Shown here in pieces: positions 48,483-58,500 of a stretch of DNA of 64,000 nucleotides. This DNA is from Copromyces sp. CBS 386.78 (taxonomy: Eukaryota > Ascomycota > Sordariomycetes > Sordariales > Sordariaceae): the NCBI GenBank assembly GCA_030685235.1, contig MU839216.1:56763-120762 (forward strand), read 5' to 3'. The notes under the pieces were generated by a model. The model did not search any database. It was not told the origin of the DNA and saw only the letters and a program-made list of their open reading frames with translations. The position numbers and the translations under genes are program-made. Within the stretch, counting starts at the first letter, position 1, and every line of letters starts with the position of its first letter.

Positions 48483-50012
48483 TCAACCCTGGATTTGCCC
48501 CCTTCTGGAGGTGGATTTGAGAGGGTTTATATTTGAGAGATTTGACTTATTGCCGGTCCTGGGAACAACAGTACGACATGGATCACGGGAATAACTGTCA
48601 TGACCGTCCGATTGGAACAAGGTATCTAGCACGCTACCTACCTCTGCAGTATCATCAAGCTCCAGGGAGGCCAATTCCTCTGCGAGCGACGAATCGTGCT
48701 CTTCCTCCTCCTCCTCATCTTGTTGCGCATCTTCCATTTTATCTAGGCTGGATTCGGCGACCTTCAGGTGCTTAAGTGAGGTCTTGGGAGGTTTCTCAGG
48801 AGGCGGTCTCTCCCCGACCTTGAACATAACCCCATCAACAACCATGTTGTTCCCATCCCAGTCTCTCACAAACCTCTCCATCTCTTCCTCGCTGTGTAGA
48901 CTCACCCAACCGTGAGTCTTGAGCGGCCCTGACCTAGCCGGGGGACAGACGGCCACGGCCTTTGGTTCCCCAAAGTTTCTGGTTACGAAATTGAACAGCC
49001 GTGCTGGTCTGCTTAGGGACTCGGGCAGGTGCGCCTTTCCGGTCCGGTCATCTGTCGTCAACACAGGTACGATTTTCACAGTCCAAGGAAACTTGTCTGC
49101 CGGCCTCGGCACCCATTCCCACAACTTCCTATTCCCGTGCTCTTCCCACGTATACCTTTTGACCACCAAGCCGCCTGCCTCTGGCGCCCTCGCCAGCAGC
49201 GCAAGCATGGTCCCCAGCGTGCGCACAGCGTCCATACCAGCCGAGTGGTGCCTCGCTCGGGGCTGGATCCCATGGTTACGCCGGAAGTTGAGGGCCAGCA
49301 TCGTATCCCTCAGTGAGATCTTGAGGTGGTGCGTCTTGTGAGCCTCTTTTTTGTCTTCATGCCATCTCGCATCCGCCAGACCGGTGTGCGAAATATCACA
49401 CCAGTGCGTAACATGGTCTCCCAACAAAGGGAAGACGGAGTCGATGACACGGTGTTCTAGCTCCATGTCGAAACCGATGAGAATGATAGGGGCGGCAGTG
49501 GGGTTATGGAGGCGAACAACGGACCGCAATACTGAGAGAACGGCGGATTGGAGGTGGGTGATGGGATGGTGGACCACCTCGCCGTAGTGGAAATGCTCGT
49601 AAGACCGGGCACGCTCACGGCCAAGAATGGCAAAGCAGTAAGACTGCAGACGGTAGTGAGAGGCCATGGTGTCGAGGTCGATTTGCCCTTGGTGGTGGTC
49701 TGGGAAGGGCCATGGCCATGAGCCATCATCCTCTGAGAGGGAGGAGGAGAAGACGGGTGGCAGGACGGAGAGGCCGACTGAGGTGACACCCTGGGCTATC
49801 CCCTCGATGCCTTCCACATCGATGCCAACGCAGTAGGAGTGAGGCACCAGAGACCGCAGATGATGAATGGTTGTGATCTTCTTGGTGGATGATAAGCCTA
49901 GACATGCCGTGGACGATGGCGCACGGTATGGTGTGCATGTGCAATGTGGCGCTTGTGCACGGGATTGGGGGCCGGCGTCTAATCCGGAAAGGGCAAGCGA
50001 ATCAAGTGACAT
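48483..50012 (-). CDS. DEDDh-type exonuclease-fold protein (Gfd2/YDR514C-like), C-terminus replaced by hAT sequence
   Basis: Minus-strand frame starting at ATG 50012 (MSLDSLALSGLD); the frame is open further upstream but without another ATG. The RNase H-like exonuclease motifs are present: ExoI GIDVEG (D65, E67), ExoII GFDMELEH (D182), and ExoIII HHSAGMD (H256, D261), i.e. the DEDDh pattern. The domain (about 60-275) resembles fungal Gfd2/YDR514C-like proteins; a 3'-5' nuclease activity is inferred. The C-terminal part is acidic (EDAQQDEEEEEEHD). At 48561/48562 a hAT transposon has inserted; the frame runs 26 codons into its terminal repeat and stops at 48483, while the original C-terminus lies at 22862-23071. 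The catalytic domain is upstream of the break, so a shortened protein could still be made. Confidence 0.78.
   Translation of the reverse strand: MSLDSLALSGLDAGPQSRAQAPHCTCTPYRAPSSTACLGLSSTKKITTIHHLRSLVPHSYCVGIDVEGIEGIAQGVTSVGLSVLPPVFSSSLSEDDGSWPWPFPDHHQGQIDLDTMASHYRLQSYCFAILGRERARSYEHFHYGEVVHHPITHLQSAVLSVLRSVVRLHNPTAAPIILIGFDMELEHRVIDSVFPLLGDHVTHWCDISHTGLADARWHEDKKEAHKTHHLKISLRDTMLALNFRRNHGIQPRARHHSAGMDAVRTLGTMLALLARAPEAGGLVVKRYTWEEHGNRKLWEWVPRPADKFPWTVKIVPVLTTDDRTGKAHLPESLSRPARLFNFVTRNFGEPKAVAVCPPARSGPLKTHGWVSLHSEEEMERFVRDWDGNNMVVDGVMFKVGERPPPEKPPKTSLKHLKVAESSLDKMEDAQQDEEEEEEHDSSLAEELASLELDDTAEVGSVLDTLFQSDGHDSYSRDPCRTVVPRTGNKSNLSNINPLKSTSRRGQIQG
48541..48561 (-). repeat. hAT right terminal inverted repeat
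   Basis: Reads CTTATTGCCGGTCCTG on the plus strand at its outer end; inverse of 23072-23092 with one C/T difference. Confidence 0.9.
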
Positions 50013-50204
50013 TTGGGCGCTGTTGGTGAGGGTGTGGTGGGTGTTGGTTGTGCCGCTAACGGTGGTCGTGAGCTGATGGGGCGTTGATGATGGTGTTGTG
50101 CGTTGAGGCCAGGCGTGGGTGCTGACCGAAAAGGGATGTGAAGGTTGTCGAGATTCCTTGTGTCTCCATCCTGTTGCGTGCGGGTGGTCACGCGACCCGT
50201 ACAA

Positions 50205-50407
50205 ATATGGGAATTTTGCAGTGAGTGCCGCCCTACTACATCAGCCCTATTCTGTACAATCCTACAGGGCCCACTGCGCTAAGAGCGGGCGGTCCGTTTT
50301 AGTGGCCCGATCATGCCGTTTTAGCCTGAGTGCCTGACAAGGTACCTATTCCGGACCCCATCGCTGCAGCTTCTTGCTAGCTCCCAACATCCAGTACACA
50401 CGGCATA
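50205..50407. promoter_or_regulatory. Upstream region of the exonuclease-fold gene
   Basis: Short GC-balanced stretch between the gene and the MITE pair; nothing specific is recognisable. Confidence 0.35.
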
Positions 50408-50571
50408 CCGGTTTTTCTCATTCGATTTGTTTTTGCTCAAACAGGTGTAGCGCCGGGTATAACTGGTTTCGACCAATATGCTGGTGAGCTGATGCGGGTC
50501 GCAGGGTTTCTTGGGTTCGATCCAGTGACAGGATTGGCTTGAGTAAAAACAAATCGAGTGAGAAAAAGCGG
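50408..50571. mobile_element. MITE 1 (164 bp, TA-flanked)
   Basis: Left end CCGGTTTTTCTCATTCG and right end (inverted) CCGCTTTTTCTCACTCG share about 35 bp of imperfect inverted repeat (continuing GATTTGTTTTT[G/A]CTCAA). Flanked by TA at 50406-50407 and 50572-50573. No coding capacity. Confidence 0.8.
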
Positions 50572-50575
50572 TATA

Positions 50576-50836
50576 CCGCTTCTACTCACCCATAAGAGAT
50601 TTACTCCCCATAATATTTTCAGAGCCTAACCTTCTTGTAGTATGGTTAGCTCCCTTATGCAATCCCACTGTAACCCGTGTGGATACAGTAAACGTGGTAT
50701 GGCACGGGGCACACGGCTGGCATAGGTCACTTGCAGTCGGCTGGCGGGGCTGTCATGGTTGAATGCCGGTCCGGCTAAACTGTATGAAGGTTAGGGGGCT
50801 TAGCTAGCTAAATCTCTTACGGGTGGGAAAAAGCGG
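50576..50836. mobile_element. MITE 2 (261 bp, TA-flanked), abutting MITE 1
   Basis: Left end CCGCTTCTACTCACCCATAAG and right end (inverted) CCGCTTTTTCCCACCCGTAAG, continuing through AGATTTA and, after a gap, CCTAACCTTC on both arms. TA at 50574-50575 and 50837-50838. Its terminal CCGCTTTTTC resembles that of MITE 1, suggesting one transposase for both. Confidence 0.8.
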
Positions 50837-50838
50837 TA

Positions 50839-51621
50839 CCTTGGGTCTAGTGGACGAATTCTGCCGCTTGTTGGCCTTGACATTTCTTTTTCGTTTTCCT
50901 TGCAAAGCACTAGCTAACTAGCTCACAGGCATTGCTGCATCGGTCTGAGTCTCGACGACATCCATCATCTCGCAATGTGGCCTCGAAAGACACAACAACC
51001 CGAGATATCACCAGACCGGTCTCAAAACTGGACTGCACAAGCTGTGCCTTATACGGCAAAGCGGGCAAAACCAGCTGCTCATTTCCAATATTTCTGACCA
51101 ACAAAGGACTGCCTACAGGTAAGCACTGGGTCATCTGCACATGATGGCAGACGGGCCCTTCACCACCAGCACAAGACCTCACAATGTGACTGATTCGCAC
51201 ATCGTCGATAGTTAGTTTGCGTCTGGACCATCATGGCCGGTATGCCACAGCATGTCCCACCGCCCACCCGCCATCTTCTTCCTCAACGTTTTTTGGCTTG
51301 TCCAGCCGAGACAATGGCGGCGGCGGCGGACTGTCGTGGAGGCTTAAGTGAGACATTTCCACCTTTTCTGGAACCCATCCATTCAGGTCATCACAAGTCC
51401 TGATAACACGCCTGAAGCATGCCCGCGGCCCGAAACTAGTCGGCCGTCTAAAGGTTGCACTACTGCCAGGCCCCCGAGGTGCCGCGGCCCGGGACATTTG
51501 TTTCTCACTTTGTACCGTTCGTTGGAAGCCACGAAGCCTCAAAGGACCTTTTTCCATGTCACCATGTAGACCGGACAGTGCGGACGCCAAGGTACCCAAG
51601 GTATGCCACCCTTGATGATGA
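50839..51621. other. Intergenic region before the methyltransferase gene
   Basis: No supported gene. May include the first exon and promoter of the methyltransferase gene, whose start codon I could not place. Confidence 0.4.
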
Positions 51622-51813
51622 TCACTGGAACTCATTGTCTCGAAGCTCACTGGGACCTTTTGTCTGTTTGCGAGGGGCAACCTATATCTACTGTCCTCAG
51701 CCAGGATCTCTTCCTTCGAGATCAAGTGCCTCTTCACTCCCCTGTCAACTACCAAGACTGAAATTCATCCTGGACCACCGCCAACATGCCTCTCCCCATC
51801 AAAGTTCAGCGAC

Positions 51814-53105
51814 TTGATCCTCGTCCATCATAACACGGTTAAGGGCTCTGATACTCAACCCACGGCTGACTCCCTCCACCGACTAAGCATCGTCTCAACA
51901 GACTCAGACTACGAACTCATCCACTTTGACGAACCGCATCACATCCCCCAAATAGAAGCACAAGACGCCACCTCGGACGACGATGACAATGCCTCCACAG
52001 CCTCGGATAATTCCCATATCTCCCTTACCCCGGCCTTTTATCACCACCACATTTCCCCCTATGGCCGTCGCTACCACGGCTTCCAGTCCGCCTGCAGCTA
52101 CATCCTTCCCAACGATCCTCCTGAACAGGAGCGGGAGGACCTGCTCCATCTTGTATCGCTAGGCCTCACCTACGGCCGCCACTTCCTGGCCCCCATAGGC
52201 GACAACCTGAACAAGATCCTGGATCTCGGCTGCGGAACAGGCAAATGGACGGTGGAAGTCGCCGACAAGTTCCAGTTTGCCAAGGTGGTGGGGGTAGACC
52301 TGAGCCCGATTCAACCGGTGATGAGTCCGGAGAATGTGGAGTGGTGGGTTGATGATGTGGAGGATGAGGAGGAGAACTTCTTTGAGACGGAGGGGCATGA
52401 TTACGACTTTGTCCATGCGAGATATCTACTTCCCATGGTAGTCGATCCGGCTGGAATAATCCGGAAATGTTTCGAGTGAGTAGTCTCCTTCTCAGCTCCC
52501 GCTCTCAACACAGAAGAAAAGGCTAACTCAAGGCCAAAAAAAAAAAAAAAGTCACCTAAATCCAGGCGGCTGGATCGAAACGCAGGACCTCCACCCTCAA
52601 ATCAAGTCTGACGACAACTCCATTCCCGCCAAGGAGGGTTATCCACCCGGGCAGTTCATGGACCTAGCAAACATAGCCTGGGCCCACGCAGGCACCGACT
52701 ACCGCATCACTCCTCAGATAGGAGACATGATGAAAGAAGCCGGCTTCGTCAACGTGACGTGTAGACAGTTCAAGGTGCCACTAGGTCCATGGCCTAGAGA
52801 TGAGTATGCCTCTCTTTCCTATCCCCAGAAGTAAAGGGAACAAGAGAATATTGAAGCTGACAAAATACGATTTTAGGAGGATGAAGAATCTTGGAAATCT
52901 GATGAAGGCAGCAACAGAAGGGCTGGTCCCCGCTATCATGGCAACTCCGGCGATGAGGAAGTGTTTTGATGAGGATGAGATAAAAGAGCTACAGGAGGGA
53001 TGCAAGAAAGCAATGGGTGATAGCAAGATTCACGGCTATGTGACCATGTATTTCTGGTACGGGCAGAAACCACCGGCGGTTGAGGAACAGACAGTGCCGG
53101 CATGA
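51814..53105 (+). CDS. LaeA-like class I SAM-dependent methyltransferase (5' end unresolved)
   Basis: Three exons: up to 52475, 52552-52803 and 52877-53105. Intron 1 is 76 bp (GTGAGT...poly-A...AG) and restores HLNPGGWIETQDL, the post-motif strand typical of LaeA-like enzymes. Intron 2 is 73 bp (GTATGC...CTGAC...TTTTAG). Motif I is ILDLGCGTGKWTVEVA with VVGVDLSP following, and DYDFVHARYLLPMV matches the next conserved block. The fold binds S-adenosylmethionine; the substrate is unknown and most relatives are uncharacterised. The frame is open back to 51622 but contains no ATG before the domain, so the true start lies in an upstream exon; 51814 is only a nominal boundary. The N-terminal part is acidic and Ser-rich (ATSDDDDNASTASDNS). 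Confidence 0.8.
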
Positions 53106-53210
53106 ATGTCAAACCCCCAAAAAGGATGGGGATCGTTGCAGGCAAAGGTGAAGGAAGAAGGCCAGGGGACAAAAAGAGAAGAAACAAATTGAGAAAATGT
53201 CAAAAAGAAG

Positions 53211-53282
53211 CGATCCACCCAGGGGTCGAACCTGGAACCTCCTGATTCGTAGTCAGACGCTCTGCCATTGAGCCAGCGGACC
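53211..53282 (-). tRNA. tRNA-Arg(ACG), no intron
   Basis: Full cloverleaf on the minus strand, 72 nt: acceptor GGTCCGC/GTGGATC with two G-U pairs, D stem GCTC/GAGC, anticodon stem TCTGA/TCAGG around loop CTACGAA (anticodon ACG, read as ICG), T arm CCAGG-TTCGACC-CCTGG, discriminator G. The B box GGTTCGACCCC is intact and a T5 run follows within about 10 nt as a pol III stop signal. Confidence 0.95.
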
Positions 53283-53601
53283 GTGATTGACGAGAAATCG
53301 TTTGAAGCAAATATCTATAAAGGTCATCGTGTTGACGGCCGTAAAAAGTTTTCCATGTCTGTGCCTGCCCCTGCGTTGACTTGCCTGCCGCAAGGCTTCG
53401 CCTAAGGTATTTTCCGATTTCCTGATCCCTGCACGCGAACCGCGTTCTCCACTGAACGGCAGTCTCCACACAGCACTTGCAGCTCCAAGTTCGTCAGCCT
53501 TGCGAATTCCATCTTCCCATCTTTCCATCTTTCCATCCCCCCTCTTCAGCTATTGTTTTGCCAACCAACAAACTCGCGCCGCACCATTGACTACGACCGC
53601 A

Positions 53602-55533
53602 ATGCTAAGATCCACATACAAACCCTCCCCCGGTGCTCTCCCTCCTCTCCCACCAGGCTGGACCGAACACAAAGCGCCCACCGGGCACACCTACTACTAC
53701 AATGCCGCGACCAAAGAGTCAACCTACAAGCGCCCCGGCGTTACCCCGACCCCTACTCCTCCCGCCGCCGCCGTTTCTCCGTTCGGTCCTCCGTCCGCTT
53801 CGCCCGTCCCCGGCGCCCATCCGCTCGCCGCGGCGCCAACGAACCCCTCCATGAGCTACCTCCAACACCAAACCGTTCCCTCGATAAACCTCTCCGATCC
53901 ACGCGTTGCCAATGCGTTTATGGCGCAGTATGCCCAACAGAATCAGCCTCACAGCGGCGGGCGAGGGGGCTTTGGAGCAGGAGGAAGAGGTGGCAACCAG
54001 CAGCAGCAGCAGCAGCAGCAGCAGAGACCGCGACCACAGCCCACGGACAAGCCAAAAGCCAAGATCGCCATCCTCGGCTGCGAGCCATGGTTCCTGGTAT
54101 ACACAAAGTATGGGAGGAGATTCGCCTACAACCCGGTCAAGAAGGCGAGTTACTGGCGAATTCCGGAAAAGATCTTGCCCGCAGTAATAGAGTTGGACAA
54201 GGAGCGGATCAGAAGGAAGGCGGCGGGAGAGCCACCGCTTGAGGAAGATGCAAAATACCAGAGCCACGAGAAGGAGGAGGAGGAGGAAAAGGTGGAGGCG
54301 AAGGAGGCGGGGGGTTCGGGCCAGCAGGGTCAAGAGGAGACGACGCACGACTACGACAGCTCAGAATACGAAGAAGTAGAAGTCACCGACGACGAAGGCG
54401 CAGACCACGACGACGACCCCGAACACCCTTCCAAGCGCCGGCGCACCACCGAAGAACCAGGAAACCAAGGGCCGATCGAGTTCACAGAAGACGACTTCGC
54501 CGCTCAGCTCGCCATGATGGAAGGCGAAGGCGAAGGCGACGGCATGGACGTCGACGAGATGGACCAAGAATACGATTTCGCAGCACAAGCACAAGAAGAA
54601 AACGTCGACGACGAGCCCCTCTCCGACACCGACGCCCGCCTTCTCTTCCGCGACCTCCTCTCCGACTTGCGCATAAACCCCTACTCGCCCTTCCAAAAGC
54701 TGATCGACGAAGGCGACAAGACGGGCGTCTTCTCCGACCCGCGGTACACGGTGCTCACATCGATGCGCGCGCGCCGGGAAGTCTACGACGAGTGGTCGCG
54801 CGAGGCGATCCTCGCCCTGAAAGAAGCGCGAGCCAACAAGGAAGAGAAGAAAGACCCGAGGATACCGTACCTGGCTTTCCTGCAGGAGCACGCGACACCA
54901 AAGTTGTACTGGGCCGAGTTCAAGCGGAAACATCGCAAGGAGGACGTGATGAAGGATTCCATGTCGGCGCATCATCATAGGAGTTTCAACGACAAGGAAA
55001 GAGAAAAGTTATACAGGGAACATATCAATAGGTTGAAACTGCCGCAGTCGCAGCTCAAGAGCGAATTGAAGAAGTTGCTGGAGAGCGTACCGCTCAGACA
55101 GCTCAATAACCGCTCCTCCATAGCCAGCCTTCCGAGTCAGATCCTGGCGGATATACGGTATATCTCGCTCGACGTCAAGACGCGCGATGAGTTTATTGAG
55201 GGGTATATCCAGGGTCTTGCGCCGCCTCCTGAGGCTGGAAAGGACGCGGGGGAAGAAGAGGAGGATGAGATGCTTAGGAAGGCTAGAGAAGAGAGGAGGA
55301 AGAGGGAGAAAGCGTTGGAGGAGAGGGAGAGGAGGGTGGAGGAGGAGAAGAGAAGACAGGAGAAGAGGTTGGCGTTGGAGAGGGCGAGGTTGAGGGAGGA
55401 GGAAAGGGAGTTGCAGAGGGCCATGGTTGTTGACAAGAAGGGGTTGCAGAGTCAGTTGGCTGTGGAGGGAAAGACGGAAGTGCCGGCGCCCAAGGAGCAT
55501 GTTCTGATGGTGCAAGGGGAGAAGGCTGAATGA
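53602..55533 (+). CDS. WW/FF-domain protein, URN1/TCERG1-like splicing factor
   Basis: Intronless, 643 residues, from ATG 53602. WW domain 1 at about 13-46 (LPPGWTEHKAPTGHTYYYNA, ending KRP). A second WW-like unit sits at about 161-190 (EPWFLVYTKYGRRFAYNP, then SYWRIPE). FF domains follow: about 344-405 (LLFRDLLSDLRINPYSPFQK, then FSDPRYTVL) and about 420-490 (FLQEHATPKLYWAEFKRKHR), with a third possible one to about 545. An acidic linker and a C-terminal Glu/Arg-rich coiled coil (about 555-615) complete the layout. WW-FF proteins link phospho-CTD or proline-rich partners to the spliceosome; yeast Urn1 and human TCERG1 are the models. A run of CAG codons (poly-Gln) occurs at about 54000-54025. 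Confidence 0.9.
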   Translation: MLRSTYKPSPGALPPLPPGWTEHKAPTGHTYYYNAATKESTYKRPGVTPTPTPPAAAVSPFGPPSASPVPGAHPLAAAPTNPSMSYLQHQTVPSINLSDPRVANAFMAQYAQQNQPHSGGRGGFGAGGRGGNQQQQQQQQQRPRPQPTDKPKAKIAILGCEPWFLVYTKYGRRFAYNPVKKASYWRIPEKILPAVIELDKERIRRKAAGEPPLEEDAKYQSHEKEEEEEKVEAKEAGGSGQQGQEETTHDYDSSEYEEVEVTDDEGADHDDDPEHPSKRRRTTEEPGNQGPIEFTEDDFAAQLAMMEGEGEGDGMDVDEMDQEYDFAAQAQEENVDDEPLSDTDARLLFRDLLSDLRINPYSPFQKLIDEGDKTGVFSDPRYTVLTSMRARREVYDEWSREAILALKEARANKEEKKDPRIPYLAFLQEHATPKLYWAEFKRKHRKEDVMKDSMSAHHHRSFNDKEREKLYREHINRLKLPQSQLKSELKKLLESVPLRQLNNRSSIASLPSQILADIRYISLDVKTRDEFIEGYIQGLAPPPEAGKDAGEEEEDEMLRKAREERRKREKALEERERRVEEEKRRQEKRLALERARLREEERELQRAMVVDKKGLQSQLAVEGKTEVPAPKEHVLMVQGEKAE

Positions 55534-58500
55534 TGCTGTGATGCTGTGTGCTCAATCGTGGTGTTGGGCTGACGGACGAGTGGCCATGAGCAGAATCAAT
55601 CATGTGCCGTCAGCTTCTGTTGCTTTCCTGTCAAATCGTTTATACCCAAGACTACCCATCTATCTATCTACTTGCATAGCGTGAGAATTGCTTCGTTTCT
55701 GGCCGTGCCGAGTTACCATGACAGCTGTGTTTGGAAGTGATCATGTAGAAGCCACAGAAGACGCACATTTAGGTTCTTGCAACAAACAAACAACATGGAT
55801 CAAACTCAAACTCTGGAGGTGCCAGTGCCACCGCCACCAAGGAAAAAATCACGCCTTCGTGCCTGGCTGTCCTGATTGTACGTTGTACTCCTTGACGCCC
55901 TTGGACCGCTCCACGGCAAGGTCCAGTCACGTCATGGTAGGACGAATAGACGTGAAACACATACATGGAGGTATATGTATCCGAAACATCAGTTTACTCA
56001 CGTCAAACAGTGACTCTTTTCGGGAAATAGCAGCCCCAGCCCAGCCAACCTAGTAACAAAGTATGTTAGAAAGGCTAGTCAGAGACTCGGAGAGTACGTC
56101 TAGTATCCTGCAGCTACCTAATTGTAGTACATCAATGAACTGGCAGGTATTCGCCAGGGCTTGGGAGACATGGTTTATTTCAGGGACGCTCCTTGTTGAC
56201 GGTCATCGTTGTGATTTTGAACACAGAGAGCCGGCCGGTCACAGCGATGATGAGTGAGCGGCAGTGGCACGAAGTCTTCCGTTAAGAGTCCCCTGTCGAT
56301 CATTTCTCTGCATTAACTTGACCGTTTTGTTGACGGACTATCTGAGCCCCAATAGGAGGCGGTTGGAAGTCGCTTTGAGTCCCTGGCCATTACCCCAGGC
56401 CTGGGAAATGTCTACCCCACGGGGAAATGAAGCCATCAAGCCATCGAGGCAAACACCAGGGTCGTCGTCCCATGGGGATGGGACGGATTCGCGTCACTCT
56501 TGGGTAAGTAGAAGTAAATGAGCAGGACATCGGACACTTGCCAAAAGGAATGTTTGAGATGTGAAGGTGAATCCAACTGCTAGAGCCTACCTAGAGGTAA
56601 TCTGGTCTCAGGCTTTAAAACTCTAGAATCATCAGTAGCTTCTACCCAACCAGAACCCTGGACGAAGGAGGAGCTGAATGGCTCACTGATATCCAGAACC
56701 CTCGCTTGAGGTCTCGTCGATGGAACGGAGCTGAGTTGTATTGCAGCACAAGTTGTCTGCCTCGATGCGAAGCAGCCTTTGAAGTGGGCGCCATGTACGT
56801 AACGGGAAGGTCGTATGAATGTTTGTGGCATCTCGCGCTGAATCTCGCCTCGGACTTGACCATCTTTTTGTGCTCATTGTTTCTCTGCTGGACATTGGAC
56901 AACCGGCGGCTGAGGCTGTACTGAAACCGAGTGCGTGTAAAGTGCAAGTAGAGGCATTCATTGCTCCATCAACCTTGTTCGCTGGGAAATTAAGATTTGT
57001 AGAGGCGACAAGAAGAAAAGAAAGCTGCAGAACGGTGAAGATAAGGCATTGCGGTAAGCACTGGCCTCGAGACATTGAAGGTCACTTTTGAGACGTGTAT
57101 ACATAGGTGCGAGGTGAGTATCCGATGTCAACCTGTCACATACGTACTGTACCATTTCTTTCTGATGGTTCCATAGGTCTGGGTTCGTTGGGCTGCCATT
57201 CGTGCGTTGGACGTGGTCCATCGACACTGCACCACATGATGAAGACGGCCCAGCGACGGCTCCATGCCGCCATGTTTGTAGGACTTGTGGGGACCAATGC
57301 GTCAAGAAAGGTGTCAGAACTCTCTTGCTGACCCAACACGGAAGGCCACATTCTGGAATGCGTTTGAAGAAGGCCAGTTTGCCGTTTGCAGCTCGCTTGC
57401 TATCGGTTTTTACGGGTTGAAGGAGGAATGAGAGGATCCAGGCATTCAGTTGGTGTTGCACTGCAGTCCGACAACTTCCCCCTTGGTTCAAGGTAACTCT
57501 TTCCATGCGACGAACGGAAAGAACAGGGAGAAATGGGAGGGGCGGTACGCAGAAATGGATTTGGGGAATGGCCCCTGGCTGTGAGTGGTGACCGGCATTG
57601 AAGCACGGGAAAAGGGGTTACTGACCGGTATTTCATGGACTCCAATCTGAGAAGTGATTGTTCTGACCTTCCTTATCATGTTGGGGAGAAGGGGGAAGCG
57701 TGACGACGAGGGCCGAAGAATGGGGGTGGGAAAAAGGTGGCCGGATTGGGACAAGTTCGTGATAAGGAACGCGTACGGTAGGTACGTACCGCACATCCTG
57801 ACAAACGTCGGAAAAGGAACGAATCGGGCTGCTCCTCTGCCCTGAATACGTAGTCCCTTCCCGCCTTCCAAAAAGCTTGATTGCTCTTGCCTCTTTGTTA
57901 GCCCATTGCTTGATCGCGTGCTTAACTTGGCTTGGGGGAGAAGGATCGAATGAAGTCGAGACAAAGGAAGGCGCCCGGCTTGGCTGAAGTGAAGAGTGGA
58001 GTGGAGGGCCCCGAATTGTAGGGGCCTCAAGTGGATACATAGCACCTTCCGGTCTGGGGCTCTTGGCATCAAGGTGGCTTTCCGTACCTTCCCTGGATGG
58101 GCACCATGTACCTGCCACTCAAACCAATCACGCGACATCCAATGATAAGAATGGCCGGAGCAGTTGTCTGCCTGCTTGTGCCAATTGGCGGCCATCATCC
58201 CGTCCGAGAGTGAGACGACATGTGTTCCAGAAAGAATCACCGAACCGACAATCAGTGCGATACCAACAATATCGACCGTTAAGCATGTCTTCTCGCTCAA
58301 GTGGCCTTGGGTTGACACTGGCAGAAGACCCCGGATCAGCATCCCCAATCGGTCATGGTCCTCGGATATCCAGTCCAGTGGACAATAGGTACACTATCCA
58401 TCTCCTTCTTTCTTTTTCACTTGTCACTAACACCTCCAACACATTCAGTTATACAAGGTATCATAGCCCTCTGAAGACAGTGGCGTCAAGGTTGCCAAGA

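Larger units (their letters stand above)
23072..48561 (-). mobile_element. hAT DNA transposon, expanded to 25.5 kb by nested retroelements
   Basis: Terminal inverted repeats CAGGACCGGCAACAAGTCAAA (left) and its inverse with one mismatch (right) are flanked by a perfect 8-bp duplication GGAACAAC (23064-23071, 48562-48569). 8-bp duplications and CAGG-type ends are hAT hallmarks. Removing Gypsy-A (23228-45335 and one 4-bp duplication) leaves about 3.4 kb, a normal hAT size, which includes a RIP-degraded hAT transposase on the minus strand. Subterminal GGATTTG/AGATTTG repeats occur at both ends. Confidence 0.93.

Noticed and set aside
23072..48561. Starship-type giant transposon
   Set aside because: Size would fit, but the 8-bp duplication, CAGG terminal repeats and hAT transposase blocks explain it, and no DUF3435 tyrosine recombinase is visible.
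52804..52828. 25-bp GT-AG intron in the methyltransferase gene
   Set aside because: Too short for a fungal intron; the 73-bp alternative (to 52876) has a CTGAC branch site and restores the same frame.
57488..58348. 286-codon minus-strand frame
   Set aside because: Low-complexity, no domain, no codon bias, overlaps other long frames; position suggests promoter DNA of the permease gene.
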